Shown here: in pieces, positions 9,955 to 23,952 of the stretch
Layout: each line of letters begins with the position of its first letter
Position numbering within the stretch: position 1 is the stretch's first letter
Origin: Hybos culiciformis
Lineage: Eukaryota; Arthropoda; Insecta; Diptera; Hybotidae
Assembly: GCA_964007475.1 (NCBI GenBank)
Contig: OZ023275.1
Location: forward strand, 13,495,829 to 13,559,828
Length of the DNA stretch: 64,000 nucleotides
Reading direction: 5' to 3'
The notes under the pieces: model-generated
Told to the model about the DNA's origin: nothing
What the model saw: only the letters and a program-made list of their open reading frames with translations
Database searches by the model: none
Made by a program: the position numbers and the translations under genes

Positions 9955-12900
9955 ATTATATAAATTACAAGTTTTTTTTTTTTTTTTAATTTATAGCTAC
10001 TTAACAGATATAATTTATAAAAACTTATTTCGGTCAGTAAGTTAATATCTCTTAAAAATAAGAAATTTTATATTGTAATAAGAAAATGAAACTATAAAGT
10101 AAGTAGATCCTTAAAAATATTTCTCAATGGCACTGAAAGATTAAAAAACTATTCGAGTATAATGTAAAGTAAAGATGATTTTTTTTTTAAAACTAATTTT
10201 ATATCAATAATTTTTTGTTGTTGTTGAAAGCTTAAGAGAATAATTGGGACGGTAAATAATATTAACTTTCACAGAGTTATTAAAGACTTGAAGTCAATAG
10301 AATGAATTTTTTTCACTAAGGTGCAACGTTGTATAGTAGTATCTATAAGAACATATTATGAAAAAATTGTAATTAATACACATTGGTACAATATACACAT
10401 AAGTGTCTTTGTATCAAAAGTAATAAAAGTTGATTACTAGCGCAACGCAAACTTTAGCAAAGTAAAAGCAAAAAGGGAAAAAATTAATAAATCTTATCTA
10501 CCTACTATATTACTTATTATAGAACCCAATACTTCGATTAATTTAGTTTACAGTTTGATTGTTTGACTCATCAACATATATTGCTTGAACAAAACGATAT
10601 GTGTGTATGTACAATATGCACCAGGTACTATATAATGTTCAAGTAAATAATACATAATAGTTTTGTGAAAAGATTTTCTTATTTTATTATAAATTTTATG
10701 AAAAACTATGTAAATGCTTTAAAAATTTGTTCTTGTTATTTAAATCGAAATTAGAATTGAAACCATTTACGTTTGTTACTATGAAAGAATGCCTGCAGAA
10801 GGTTAAACATTTTTCTGCACTGAAAAAAATTATATGTTATTACTTACAACAATTTTTTTCATAAATCAATTGTATGCTGAATTATAATTAAAGTGAAATT
10901 GATCATTAATGATATTAATAATTAATTAGTTGAATTATAACAACTAATTGATGTTTTGATTTTTGGAATTCGTTTAAATTTAAGTTGTAATGTAATAGTG
11001 TTGATAGAGACATATAAAATGGAACATGTTACTTAGTTACTTTATAACCGACAATGTGAATGATTTGAAAAATTTTCAGTCCAAACCAAACTGTAGTCTT
11101 TATTTTGGAACAATCTACTATCCAAAGTTTACAGGCTAAAAATTATATTTTTCTTAAGTTAATTTTTATCTATAATTCCACATGAGTTTTCTCAGTAATA
11201 AACCTCTTCAATAAGATATTAATAAAAATGTTTTTAATCCTTATGAATTTTTCGAGGCCATCACTATCTTCAAAATGAGAATAAAACTTTTATTTTTATT
11301 TTAAAATTCTTCAACTTAAATTCATCTTGAATCCAATTTACTTGAAACAAAAATTTCTCAAAAATATTCTAACATTTATAGTAAAAGTTATATGAAATAT
11401 AAAGTTTTCAGTTTTTTTTTTTTTAATTTTAATTTCTACGAGATGGAAAATAAATTTGAAAGTTATTTTTTAAAGGTCACTGCTTTTTCTAAAGCTTTTT
11501 GTAAATCCTTTTCTTTTCTAAAGTACCTTTCTGCATTAAATAGTGCATGTTGTATATACTCGACTCAAATGAAAGCATTTCTTTTGTACTTAGAAGAACG
11601 AAATGCATCAAAATATTTTTTTTATTATAAAAAATGTAAATTTCTTTTCTTCAATTTCTTTGTATTATTATTATTTTACAAATGTTATTTAAAAGTTCAG
11701 ATAAAAATCTTGAGATTTTCTTTCTTTTTGTGCACCCAATTTGAAAATTTTAAGTTAAAAAAAAAAGTGATCTAACTTTAAAAGCTACATCTCAAAAACG
11801 CGCTTATTCTTTAATTGAAAATAATTAAAAAGAAGACAGTAAGTGAATAAGGCTTATACTATTAAAATAAATGACAGCTGAAGTAGGTTAAAACTAAAGT
11901 TTTGCAGTGTAAAAAAATTTATCATAAATAGAAATTTAGGGTTTTGATTATTCTATCTTATTCTTATATGTATATATCTACAGATTTATATATCCATAGA
12001 TTTATATATCCATAGATTTATATGCATCACATATAAATGCACGTCATAATATGCTTTAGATTCAGAAGATAAAGTTTAGGGTATACAATATTTATCTCTG
12101 TGTAAGTAACACAATTGTAATTTGGTACTTAATATCGTTAAAAAATATGAATTTCAATTGTTAAAATTTAAAAATTTTTTAATTCTTTATTTTTGTACTT
12201 CACATTCTATTTATTGGTATTCTTGACAGTTTGTTCATTTAATTTTTTAAACATTTCATTAAAGCGTTTCAATTATGCTGTCTTTTAAATTTGTTTTTGA
12301 TTTTCATGTGAAAAGCAACAATTAAAATTTAGTTCTAAAAAAATTTTTAGTTCGTCTAAATGAATTTTTGAAAAATTTGATATTTTAATTTCAAAAATTA
12401 TTTCAAACTTTCTTCTTAGTATTCAGACAATATTTTTTACGTTGATTTTTGTATATATGTATGGAAAATATGGCAAGTAAATTCGTTGTGTAAAGAAAAC
12501 CCTAAAGGTTCAACATTTTACTGAGTTAATTAAAAGAAAACAGAAACTTATGATATAGCTACAAAAGAACATTATGTGTACCGAATACTTTATGAAATGA
12601 AATGGTTGCACAATAAACATTATAATGTATTTATATAAGGGTGTTTTGGGTTTTCTACTTTCTCTTATATGTAAGACTTTTTAAATACCTGATAATTTTG
12701 ATTTTTAAAATTTCCCACAATTTGTATAACATTAACATTAAAAACTTGTATAGATATGAAAAAAGTCATAAGGGACGATACATTCAAAAATAATTTAATT
12801 TTAATTAAATTTCACTAAAATCTTACAATTTAATCACATATTCCTTTTAATTTTTTTTTTTTTAGAAAAATTTCACATAGGAAACATATTATTAGTTATT

Positions 12901-14292
12901 TATAGATATAATTAACAGGAAGAGTTGAAAATTAGAAAGTATGATTTATTGGAATTAAAATTGCCATAAAACAATCATTATTCATTTTTCTTTTTTATTT
13001 TTGAAAATTACCTTAAAGTTAATAAAATTTTCAAAATTGAATCAATGGAATTTAATATTTTGTGTGGGTTGAGAAAATTCCCACAAAAAAAATATAGGTA
13101 CCCACATCATTTCAATTTATTTAAGTTTCTTAGAATTGTCTGCAAAAATCCGTTTCCACCTTTTCTTTTTAAAATCATAATATTTATGTTTTATAAATAG
13201 TAGGTGTATAATATTTATAGACTCTTTTTTCTATATATATATATATATTTATACAAAGAAAAGTATTTAGGGACTGAAATACCTAAAATGCATAAAATAA
13301 AAGAGAAAATTTTCTTCCTTTTTTTGTTCTGTTTTTGTTTCTTTTCGAGTCGACCTACATAGTTAGTATTTGTCTTGTCTTGTGGAAAAATATTATTTCA
13401 AGAGAAAATTGTTTTAGATACATATTTGAAGAATTATTAGGGTTTAAATATTATAAATTATAATGCCCCAAAGAATACATGGATTGGATTATCTTTTTAC
13501 ACATCATACTTTTTAAGTTAGTTTAACATTTTCTTATAATTGAGAATATTCCACAAAAAAAAAGAAAAAACAGAAAAAAAACGTATAGGCTGTGCGTTTT
13601 ATATAAATTTTCCACTTTAAGTTTATTAAGTCGGGTAGAAATATGAAAATTTTTAGAATAATAACTATATGATCAAAGCCAATCGTTAAATAATATGTAT
13701 TATTAGTTACAATGTACATAGGCACATAGAAATTTTCAAGTATCATGATATTCGTTATAAATTATATACATATTATAAGAATAGTTTAGTCGTGATCATT
13801 AATGTTCGAATGAAAATATTACTTGTTTTCAAAAATTTGATAATGTTAATGTGACAAATATTTTCAAAAAATGACGTAATAAAAGTTCATTTCTTAACTT
13901 AAAAAAACGAAATCAGTCTAAAAACGTTCCCAGTGGCCGTCCATAAAAGTTTGTATAAGCACTGTGAGTATGCTGATTTAACACCTTTCATATCAATCGT
14001 GAATAAAATCAATTTGAAAGAAAACAAAAGAAGCTTAAAGAATTCTAAATAAATAAAAATGATGAAAAAGAATCTTAATTCTTACATGAATATATTAAGT
14101 ATTATACATAGTATACATACTTTCAATCTTGTAGAGATTTCAAAAAATATTTTCATACATCCCAACCAAATTTTCTGTAAATATAAAAAATAATTTCTTA
14201 ACATAGTTTAGATAAAAAAATATATATACTTTTTTTTGTTTAAGATAAACTGTGCTTGTAATAAAATTTTATTAGTTAGTTAAAAGATAAAA

Positions 14293-14295
<3 letters not shown>
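9955..14295. other. AT-rich non-coding sequence
   Basis: No gene found. The ORF at 11392-11775 is Phe/Lys-rich with no recognisable domain and is probably chance. At 13930-13960 the string CAGTGGCCGTCCATAAAAGT resembles one end of a Tc1-like transposon, but no opposite end was found. Confidence 0.5.
11982..12027. repeat. 16-bp tandem repeat, about 2.8 copies
   Basis: AGATTTATATATCCAT at 11982-11997 and 11998-12013, then a diverged partial copy to 12027. Confidence 0.85.

Positions 14296-14342
<47 letters not shown>
14296..14342. repeat. (TA)n microsatellite
   Basis: A pure TA run of about 47 bp. Confidence 0.95.
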
Positions 14343-14346
<4 letters not shown>

Positions 14347-15129
14347 ATGTATGTATTTCTTTATTTAAGTTTCCCTTATTATTAAAAAATGATATATTAC
14401 GTGACCGTATTTTGGATATAAAAAAAAAAAAAATTCTTTGTTTTAAGTCTTAATTATGTCCAGAGGACAAATTTATATACGGACGTACAACAGTACATAA
14501 ATATAGTTTTTGATTTCATAGCTTTATTTGTAATATACGAATTAATAAACTAGAGAGAATTTAATATCCAATATTATTATGTTTAAAACAAAAAATTTAT
14601 ATACTATTGCACATTTAAGCACATTTAAGAATCGGTTTTCATCTTCGTTTGAGTTTTAAATTTCTAAGATATTACGTCTTGATTCTAAAATAATTCGAAC
14701 AATTATCATTTTTCGGGATTACATATAAGTAGAGAATTTGTGAAAAAAAAAACGCTTATGCCAAATTGTGGAACTTTAATTAGACTGCATTATTTATATC
14801 TATTGAATAAGTATTGAATAAAGGTCTAATTTTTTAATAATTTTATCTGAAACTCAAGAACCAATCGAGGACATATTTGGATCATTATATTTGTTTGATC
14901 TGCAGTAAGGTAGGTGGTACGGTACGATTTTGGATGGTAGATAATGTTGAAGCTCAAATCTCGAAACAGTTGTCCCTTCCACGGTCATGTTAAATAACTA
15001 CAAGTATAATGAATTAAAAAATATTGTTCATTCTTTGGCAATAAAGGCATATGTATATCCGTTCTCAATTAATGTTAACAAATGAAACACTTTTTATATA
15101 TAAAAGATTCTAACCGAAAAAAAATTGTT

Positions 15130-15165
15130 TCAAGGCAAAACAAGGTTTGCCGGGCGGACAGCTAG
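15130..15165 (+). mobile_element. Helitron 3' terminus (fragment)
   Basis: CAAGGTTTGCCGGGCGGACA followed by GCTAG|T resembles the 3' end of insect Helitrons: a GC-rich segment about 10 bp before a CTAG end, with T following. No matching 5' end was recognised upstream, so this is a truncated copy or one with an unrecognised start. It ends like the element at 9953 (CTAGTATTAT). Confidence 0.45.
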
Positions 15166-16227
15166 TATTATTTTGTCAGATTTTACTTTAATTCTATCTG
15201 TCTAATTGTTTCAATCACTTCCTGAAATAAATTAAAATATTTTCTATTTTTTTAATTTTATATTTATTATTATTATTTTTTATTTCATTAAAAATAGGTC
15301 AGAAATATGTACGTATAATTCTAAAGCTGAATCTTATAAAAGAAAATTTTTGTAAAAAGTTCGATGAAGGACGGAATTCGTTTAATTAAATTTCATTGTG
15401 GGCAATAGGAACATGTTTTATTTTTATTTATTTTTATTTTATGCTTTTTTTTTAATTTTTGTTTCAAAAGTATTTTTCATTATCGAATTCTTTTTTTTTT
15501 TGGGTTTTTTTTTTTTTTTTACTTTCTGCGTTGAACAATAATTTTTTTTATTTTATTTTCTTTTATTATTTTTCCTAGTTTAACAATATTATTAAATTAT
15601 ATTTTCTTATTGTACCCATGAGTTTTTGCAATATCCATATAATATTATTTTTCATGAATTTAAAATTTTTTGTTTTTCATATATGAATTTTCCAACAAAA
15701 AAATGAAAAGAAGAAAAATATATATTTATGTACCTACATATATTGTATGTATATTTTGGTAAAAAAAAAATATATATTTTAAGGTAAAATACCACACGAA
15801 TAACATCAAAGTGGTACCTAAGTACGTTGTAGATAGAATGTTTTGAAAATGAAGTAAGTAATACATAAAAGATGTATGATGCACAAACTCAAAAATGTAA
15901 ATTTTGAATGTACTTTCAAAATTAGAACAATTTTTCCAATTCACTAATTCAGATTATTTTTTAAATAAATAAAACTGGAGAAAATTCATTGTTTTTTACA
16001 CTATTTTTTTTTTTTTTGAGAAAGAGCAAAAATATAATTTATCACCTTGGAAGGTAAATATTTAAGCTTTATTGAAGTAGTTATATATTGAATTTTTTTT
16101 CAATAAAGGTTGTTAAACATGTTTAATCTTATTATCATTGATATTAATCTTATTATCATCGAAATATTCAATATAGTCAATTACAAATAATAAAAAAAAT
16201 TAAAAAGGCTTTTAATTACTTTTTATT

Positions 16228-16649
16228 GCTCGATCACAACTAATACCGCAAAGCAATTTTTGAAGGAATGTTCCAGAAACCTGTTCACAGCTAATTTTAC
16301 CTGAAAGCAAAAAAATCAACTGGAAACAATTGCTTCTGTTTTTTCTATAATATGATTGTGACAGAAAAATGACGCAAAACCAAATTTCGATGCAAAAGAA
16401 ACGCAGTGAAAAAGGAACAAAAAAATTATTTTGTGATGTAGTCAATTCTTTCAGGAGCAAAAAAAAAAAATAAATTCAGTTTTCTAATTAATCATGAAAT
16501 AATTTTAAGAAATTCTTCTTACAAAAAATGAATAAAATTAATATCTTGCGTTTTTTATAATTTTTATTTAAAATAAATGAGAAAATAACGCAGAAAATCG
16601 GTTTTTACGGTAGCTCTTAATTGCTTTGCGGTATTAGCTGTGATCGAGC
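16228..16649 (+). mobile_element. 422-bp palindromic MITE, family copy 1
   Basis: The left end GCTCGATCACAACTAATACC (continuing to 16258) is repeated inverted at 16619-16649, matching at 30 of 31 positions. The interior is AT-rich with no ORF. A diverged relative in opposite orientation lies at 39201-39605; the two share GGAATGTTCC, ACCTGTTCACAGCTAATTTT and ATCAACTG blocks. No certain target duplication was found; ATTACT occurs near both sides but not adjacent to the ends. Confidence 0.8.
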
Positions 16650-17824
16650 CATTACTCCCAAATCTACCAGTTCGAAAATTATGAATGAAAACTATTGATA
16701 TTTTAAATCAATACTTGTGGTGACATCTGTGAATAAAATGTTCAGTTCATGATATATGGTTTTACTATAATAATAAATATTTACAGGGCACAAGGGTTTC
16801 AGCTAACATCATGATACAAATTTTAATGCATTTTCATCAAAAAATAAAGATATCGCAAAAAAATAGATTTTATTTTTCTTTTATTAATTTCAATCATTTT
16901 GATTTGTACAAAATGATTCTGTTTTAAAATTATGCTTTATAAAAATTCGAATTAACGTTATTTCGAAAATTTTGTTTGTTTTATATTTTAGAAATAATTA
17001 ACTTAAAGATTAGACATATATTTTTTTTTTGCCTAGAACATTGATGAGCAATAAATTGTTGTAATGAATATTTATTTACCCTTTTGATACTATGTCCTAT
17101 GTGTTTGAAAAAAAAAAATAAAAATATTTTCCTAGGAAAAAAATAAATAAATTAAACATCAAAAAACAATCATGCTATAAATCCCCGCATATTCTTCACT
17201 TTTATTTACATAATTAGTACATATTTTTAATTTATTAACAAAAAGGAAAAGCGAAAAATAAATTAATAAATTTATTGATAGCCAAAGGGTAATTTTAATT
17301 AAATTCTTGTTAACTTTTTTTTTTTTTTTAACATTGAACTCGTACAAAATAGGTTTTTTGTTTTATATTCTGTTTTTACTTTTTGTTTTCCAAATCAATG
17401 GGAAAACAAAAAAATTTGTGCCAAAATATTCAACCAATAAATATTCTGCCAAACGAAAATTATTTCAGTTTAAATAATATACAATGGTTGAACAGCAAAT
17501 TATTTTTGGAAGTATGAAAATCGAATATTTGATATTATGATTGTATATATTTTTGGCATCATAAATGAAATTCGATATATGTAAATCCTATTGATTTCAG
17601 TCCAGATTAAAAAAATCAAATTTATAAATAATATCAAATGTGTGACGTAAATAACAAAGGTCCCCCTAAGACTTTGTTAACTGGAATAAAATTTAGTTTT
17701 AAATTTAAAATAGAAACGATTGCAATATTTTTTGAAATACTGAAAGTTCGAAAAGATTTCTAAGAACTTTCGAATATATTTTAGTTATCGATATCTCAGT
17801 AGACTCATTTCAAACTTCATTTAT

Positions 17825-18250
17825 ATGATTTATTTCTATATTTATTTATTTACTTAAACACTACTAGCATTCAGTCCTTTACAGGTTTTATACAAGTATT
17901 TAGAAATCATTACATTAACATTATATTATAACTATTAAAAAAACAACTTGAAAAGGGGAACTAAAAAATAAAAAAACCTAAATCAAAATTAAAAGATACA
18001 GTAAAGAAAAATTAATAAATATAATAAACACTATTTATTTAAATCAGATTTGAATCCCACTTTAGTTAAATTGAAATCAACAGACTAGCACGTAAGTTAG
18101 AGTTTCTAGGACAAAATTTAGAGTTTCTAAAACAAAAAGATATGGATTCATGCAACCCGGAATTTGTTCTATGACTGAGATCTCAAACCACATCTAAAGG
18201 CTTTAAAGAAAACAAGATCAAAAACTTGAGGGAAAATATTTAAAAGATAT
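17825..18250 (-). mobile_element. possible LINE 3' end fragment (minus strand)
   Basis: Read on the minus strand, this has a less AT-biased stretch (18060-18200), then CCTGTAAAGGACTGAATGCT and an AAATAAATAAATA-type tail near 17840. That order resembles the 3' end of several insect non-LTR retrotransposons. The putative coding part has stops in all frames and no motif I can name, so the assignment is weak. Confidence 0.25.
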
Positions 18251-20867
18251 TATTGCATTTATGAGAAAATAATATCCATGCTCAGTGTGTGATAATTATA
18301 GGTTTTGGATTGGGCACAATATATCTGTGTATATAATAATTCTAATATATGTAAAATACAATGGACTTTTCGTACATTTATAACTAAATTCAACTAAAAA
18401 TATAATATTAATAATATTTTGTCTTTCTATGTGTACATATTTCATTCTTTTTGTTTTATAAATTGGTTTTTTCGAAAATTTGAATTATCAATATAATAAT
18501 TTATAAAATAATAATTCTACAATTGAATTAGTAAAATTTTCTATTTTCGCAACAACGCTTTCTTGGATAAATTGTAATAAGTATTTATGGACATTAAAAA
18601 TTGGTATAGAAAGAGCGAATTTATGCTTTGCAAACATTTAAATTTTTGCTTCAAATTTTGGTTTTCTAAAGGGAAAAAAAAATTATATAGGTATAATTAT
18701 TATATATATTATCAAATAATTGAAGAATTTTTTTTTTTAAATTGATTATGTTATCTTAAAATATATTATTATTATTATATCTCGATTGGAATTAAATTAA
18801 CTACATATATATTATTATTTCTATTTATATTCAAAATTATTTTATCTTAAATAAAATAAATATTTTTATATATATATATATATTTATAATTTTCAAAGTG
18901 CTAATAAAAGCTATTAAATTAAATTTATTTTAAAATAATAGAACTGCAGGACATCATATTTTCTTGCTGAACATAATTTTCATATAAAACTATGAAGTTT
19001 ATGACTATATATTATTTAATTTCATTACGTTCTGAAAGAAATTGCTTTATTTTGAATAGAAAACAATATCTTGTACTTCAAATTTTTAATTTGATTTATT
19101 TATGTTTTTATATTTTAAATGAAACAAAGAAATTTGAATAAAATAAAATTAACCTTATGTAAATAAAGGACATATACAAGTATGATACATAAATAATATT
19201 ATATATTGATTGATTTAATTATTCCAGTTTGATTATTTTATTTAAATTTTGTAAAAGTTGGCAGACAGGATTTTCTTAAGAATATAAATAACTTGTTTTT
19301 ATTTTTTTTTAATGATAATAAATAAAAATTTGAGACAATTGAGATGGAATTAATAAAAAATTAACCGAACAAATATGGATTTAGAAAGGTTTATTGCTGC
19401 TAATGAAAGTTTTTATTTAATCGATGTTTTAATTTCCTTCGTCATATCAAAAAGTTGTTTTTTCAACGTCACTTTTAGATTAACTTTCCATGTACAGGTA
19501 TTATGTATTTTTTTTTGGTCCACAATTTAACATTGTAACATTGTATATAATTTACTTACAGCAGCATCATAAGAATGAATACATATCTGACTAATTTGGA
19601 AAAAAAAATTATATACATTATATGAGTACACGAAATAACTCACTGCAGTTTAAATATTTACATTTGTAATTGACCAATTTAATTTCGAAGAGACGTATAT
19701 GTACATCGTAAATGGATTCTATAGTGTTGGTATGTGGAAAGCTGTATCTTTTCAATTTAATATTTTTTACGGACAATCTTAATACCTTAACTTGGCAAAA
19801 AAAAACAAAAAACCTGAATTACTGTCAATTTGTCTGCATACATTCTGAATAATTAAAATTGAAATGAGTATTATTCATTATAAGTTTTATGGTACATAAA
19901 AATAACACCATCAAAAATTTTATCATTCACAAAAATAAAGTTTTATTCTGTTTTCCGTAAACAAAACTCATATAAGAGATTTCTCTTTATAATTAATAGT
20001 CTTTTTATTTTGTTTTTTTTTTTTTTTTGTTTTCTAAGGCGATTAACAAGATTTTTGTCCTCAATTAAAAATATTACGAAATCTAGAAATGAATTAAAAA
20101 TTTTAATTAAAAATGGAAAAATTTAAATGAAAGTACATCAAAAGATAATTATGTTAATAACATTAAAAATTAAAAAAAAAATAATAATAAAAAGAAGAAA
20201 CTTCTAAATATTTTTTTGCTCATTTTTCATGGAAAATTTCACAAATATTATTAAGATTTTTTATTTTTATGTATTTATTTATTTTTATATATTATATATA
20301 TATATATATAATTTTTAATTTATTTCCATAAAAGAATTTTTCAAATAACAACATAATTAAGTTCTATAAAAATTTATTTATAGAGAAATTAATTTTTTTT
20401 TTTTTTGTTAAAATACCAAAAAAACAAACCAAAAAGAAGAATGTATGTTTTTCTGCATAAATAAAACAAACTTATTTAATTTTTCTTCAAATTGACTATT
20501 AAAATGTTAAAATTACATATAAACGTATATAATAAATAAATAAAAATTCTATGGAAAAATAAATTTTTTGTAAAATTAAGTTGAGTGTAAAACAATAAAT
20601 TTATGTTATATTTCTTTAAAAATGTAAATAGGATAAATAAGTTTGTTTCTCAATTACTCTGACAAAATAAAATATTGTTGTAACCACAGACGAATATAAT
20701 TCTTTAACAGACTAACAAAAATGAATATTTTTCGTTTTATAAAAAAATTCAACTGACTCTTTTTTACAATGATATGCATTTTTCATGCACATATTTTATA
20801 GAGTATACAAAACAACAAAAACACTTAATTCAAGTGAGACAAATTGAAAAATTAATACAAATTCTAG

Positions 20868-20905
20868 TTGGAGATGAGAATCGAACCTACGAACGAACAT
20901 GACTA
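20868..20905 (-). other. tRNA-like B-box string (SINE or tRNA relic?)
   Basis: On the minus strand the sequence reads GGTTCGATTCTCATCTCCAA, close to a tRNA T-arm/B-box (GGTTCGANTCC) with 3' acceptor-like bases after it. I could not find a matching 5' acceptor strand or anticodon arm, so it is not called a tRNA gene. Confidence 0.2.
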
Positions 20906-22123
20906 GTACCATGACGGATAAACAAATCATTAATAAACATTTGTGTGTTTGGAGTTCCTGAATATTTTATTCGCAATTGTGGATCTCTGTTTAATGTTTA
21001 TTTCAATTATGCTTAAACTATAATTCATTATAGTATAAAAAGAGCAATTGTGAATATACAGGAAGCTTTTAAATGATTTGTTTATCAATTATTTATAAAA
21101 GTTGTAATTTTCTTTTTAATTGTTAAGATCTTCTGCGAATTATTTTCTCAACTCTAATATAATATGTTTCGAATGTGTTTAATGTTAGTGGTTATTATTT
21201 GTCATTAAAAAAATTAACAATACTAAATACACAAAAAAAAATTCTCTTAGGTAGGCTTTATTTACTTCTTTGACAAATTTGATGCATTTTTGAAAGAAAG
21301 CAAAGAAAATTAATATAATCGTTAAATTACAATTCTAAATAATTATTGTCTTCCTGGAAATTGTTCAATTGTTTCTTGTTTTTTTTTGGTGCATATTTTA
21401 TTTCCATTTTCGTGAAAGTAATATGTATCAATAAAAATTAACAGTATAGATAATCGGAAAAGAATTTATTCTTTTTCATTGAGAAAAAAAAACTGTATAT
21501 AGAACACATAGAAGATAATTATTTATAAAAATAATCTTCTTTTTAATCTGAATTCGACCTATTTAACTTATTTGTACAGACATACATAATGAACTTATTA
21601 AATTTAATATTGGTTCTTTAACACAATATGCTTTATACATTCGCATCCCAAGGATTAAAAATATATTAAGAATTTGAAGAGATGAAAATTTGAATTGAAA
21701 TATTTTGACAAGTAATTTTCTGCATAAAATATTTTAATAACTTATTTCTTAGATAGTGCATGCAGATATTTTATTGCATTTACGTTTAATGTATAATTTT
21801 AAGTTGGTAATGGATTGTTTTCATATGCCAACAGAGCTCATAAGCAAGATTTTACCGGCGATTCAAATGAAAAATTAACACAATAATGGAAGAAGATATA
21901 ATAGTTTTTTATTAAGAATAAAAATTTAATGTATTTTTAATGTACTAAAGAAATTTAAATTTTATTACTTTCGGTAAGTGCTGTAGTGTATGTTTGGAGT
22001 TCACTCATTTTACTCTGAATTTTCGAAACCAAATAGACGGAGTGGGAAATTGACATCTATTACGACCGGTGTTGGATTGCTTCTTTGTCAATTGGGTTTT
22101 CTATGTTTTTGTAAATTTAATTT

Positions 22124-22716
22124 CCATTGTTGCGACAAATATTCAAGAATTCTGAAGGCAACCTTGAAAGAACCATTATACAATAAAAATTATACATAAA
22201 AATTTATTTTTGAAATTATTTATTAATGGAATTTATTCAGGCCCCTCCAAACGCATGATGAATTAACAAAGCATTCTCCAATTTACATATTTGAACAGAA
22301 ATATATAGAACAGAAAACTTGTACAAAAATTAAAATAAAATTTTCAAAATTAAAATTCTTTAAGTTTGTTATTGTGTTCCTTAAAAAAAAAAAAAAAAAT
22401 TCATTTTTTGGCCTAGATAGATTTATTTTTTCAAATAAAAGATAAAGAATTTTATTTAATTTTTTTTTCCTTAAAATACGATATAATTTGGGATTCAAAA
22501 ATTTTAAAATATTTTCAATGAATTTTTTTTTTTTGTTTTGCTTTAAAAGAAAAATTTATAACAATATTGTTGTTCAAAGTTTCACAATAAACTTCTGCAA
22601 AATCTATTGAGCGGAAATAATTATTGATCATTAAATTTTCTTACGGAAGAAAAAAGAAAATTTTTCTCTTTTCTTCTTCAAAATAGAATTGTCTGTTGTG
22701 TTGTGTCCTATATACA

Positions 22717-22750
<34 letters not shown>

Positions 22751-23376
22751 AAATGACCAAAATGAAACGACCAAAAATGATGATTGAATTTTAGTCTGGA
22801 AATTAATACTTAGTATATTATGTTTATATCGTCTGTGTATATAGATAAGGCTCATACAAGAAAAAACAATCAACTTGCGAAAATAAATTCAGTGAACATT
22901 GTTTATATGATTTTAATATTTGTAATTGAGTAATATTTCCAGGATATTTATCTGACCACATTGCTGTAAATTTTGCTGTCTCCATATAACCATAGATGAT
23001 ATAATTATTTGGTTTTCTTGTTTTGGGTATACTGATTTATATTCATTCCAAGTTCGCAGTTCAATGATGGTACATAATCCTGGTTGCATAAATTTTTCGA
23101 TACCCTTTTTTTTTTTATATCGGTTAATGCAAATCTTAAACAAAATTCAATTTTTCACATTCGTATGTCACTACAATCTTTGAAGCTATGAGTTAAAAAA
23201 TTCAAAAAATATAAAAAATAAAAGTAATTTTAAATGAAATATAAATTATTTTAACTTCAACATTTGACAAGTTTTCTTGAAATATTATTTATGTTTTTTT
23301 CTTCTCTACATAAAAGAGTTGCATGTATTTGACTGATATTAATATTTTAAAAGGTATATGAATGAAAAAAAAAATG
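22124..23376 (+). repeat. block X, arm 1 of a long inverted duplication
   Basis: Its reverse complement appears at 34975-36217. The arms differ by a handful of single-base changes (for example AACCAGG here read on the minus strand versus AACCAAG) and by the length of an AT microsatellite near 22713-22750. Divergence is below roughly 1% by eye. The match ends at 23376 on the right. On the left it ends at 22124 only because the other arm runs into the N gap. No gene is recognised inside; short ORFs shared by both arms have no known domain. Confidence 0.92.
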
Positions 23377-23952
23377 TTCTTTCTTAAAAAAAAAAAAAAA
23401 ACAGAAGTAAAAAATATAAAGATTTTCCTTAATGCGCCTCGAAAAGAAACTGTATAATAAAAAATATAACGAAAATAACAATAAAATTAAAAAAAAAAGG
23501 AAAAGTGTTCTAGAAAAATTCTCTATCTTCAGCTCGTTAAATAATATATTACGATTTTTATATCCCTTTATTTTTTTTCTATGCCTTAAATACTTTAATA
23601 TCTATACCATATATATAAATATGAGGCACTAATTAGAAATTTCTGTCAGCTGAATAGTTTATTCGATAATAATAATTATATAAAATATAATCTCATGTTG
23701 TAATTCTGAAGGTAATCTTCAATTTGTAATAAATATATACATGTATTTATTACTTTTATTCGATTAAATTTACTTTTTACCCCGTTTTTCATAAGAAATG
23801 AAAAACTGGACTTTATATTTTCATTTTCCCACTAAAGTACTCATAACTATTAAACTACTTGGTCGATTTAAATCTAAGCAATGACAAAATGTACATAATG
23901 ACAAAAGATACATGGACGAGTTTTTGGCAATTCTTACTTTCACCGTAATTAT
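23377..23952. other. AT-rich non-coding sequence
   Basis: Holds a poly(A) run at 23386-23401 just past the end of block X. The last 8 bp (23945-23952, GTAATTAT) are the left target duplication of the next element. Confidence 0.5.

Larger units (their letters stand above)
16650..22123. other. AT-rich non-coding sequence
   Basis: No convincing gene. The ORF at 21990-22199 continues into block X but has no recognisable domain. Two weak repeat-derived segments are listed separately. Confidence 0.5.

Noticed and set aside
11392..11775. 127-codon ORF
   Set aside because: Low-complexity Phe/Lys/Leu sequence in AT-rich DNA with no motif, neighbours or signals; expected by chance.
13930..13985. CAGTGGCCGTCCATAAAAGT, like a Tc1-type transposon end
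   Set aside because: No inverted partner or TA flank found within several kb.
20868..20940. tRNA gene on the minus strand
   Set aside because: Only a T-arm-like string is present; no acceptor pairing, D-arm or anticodon arm could be formed.
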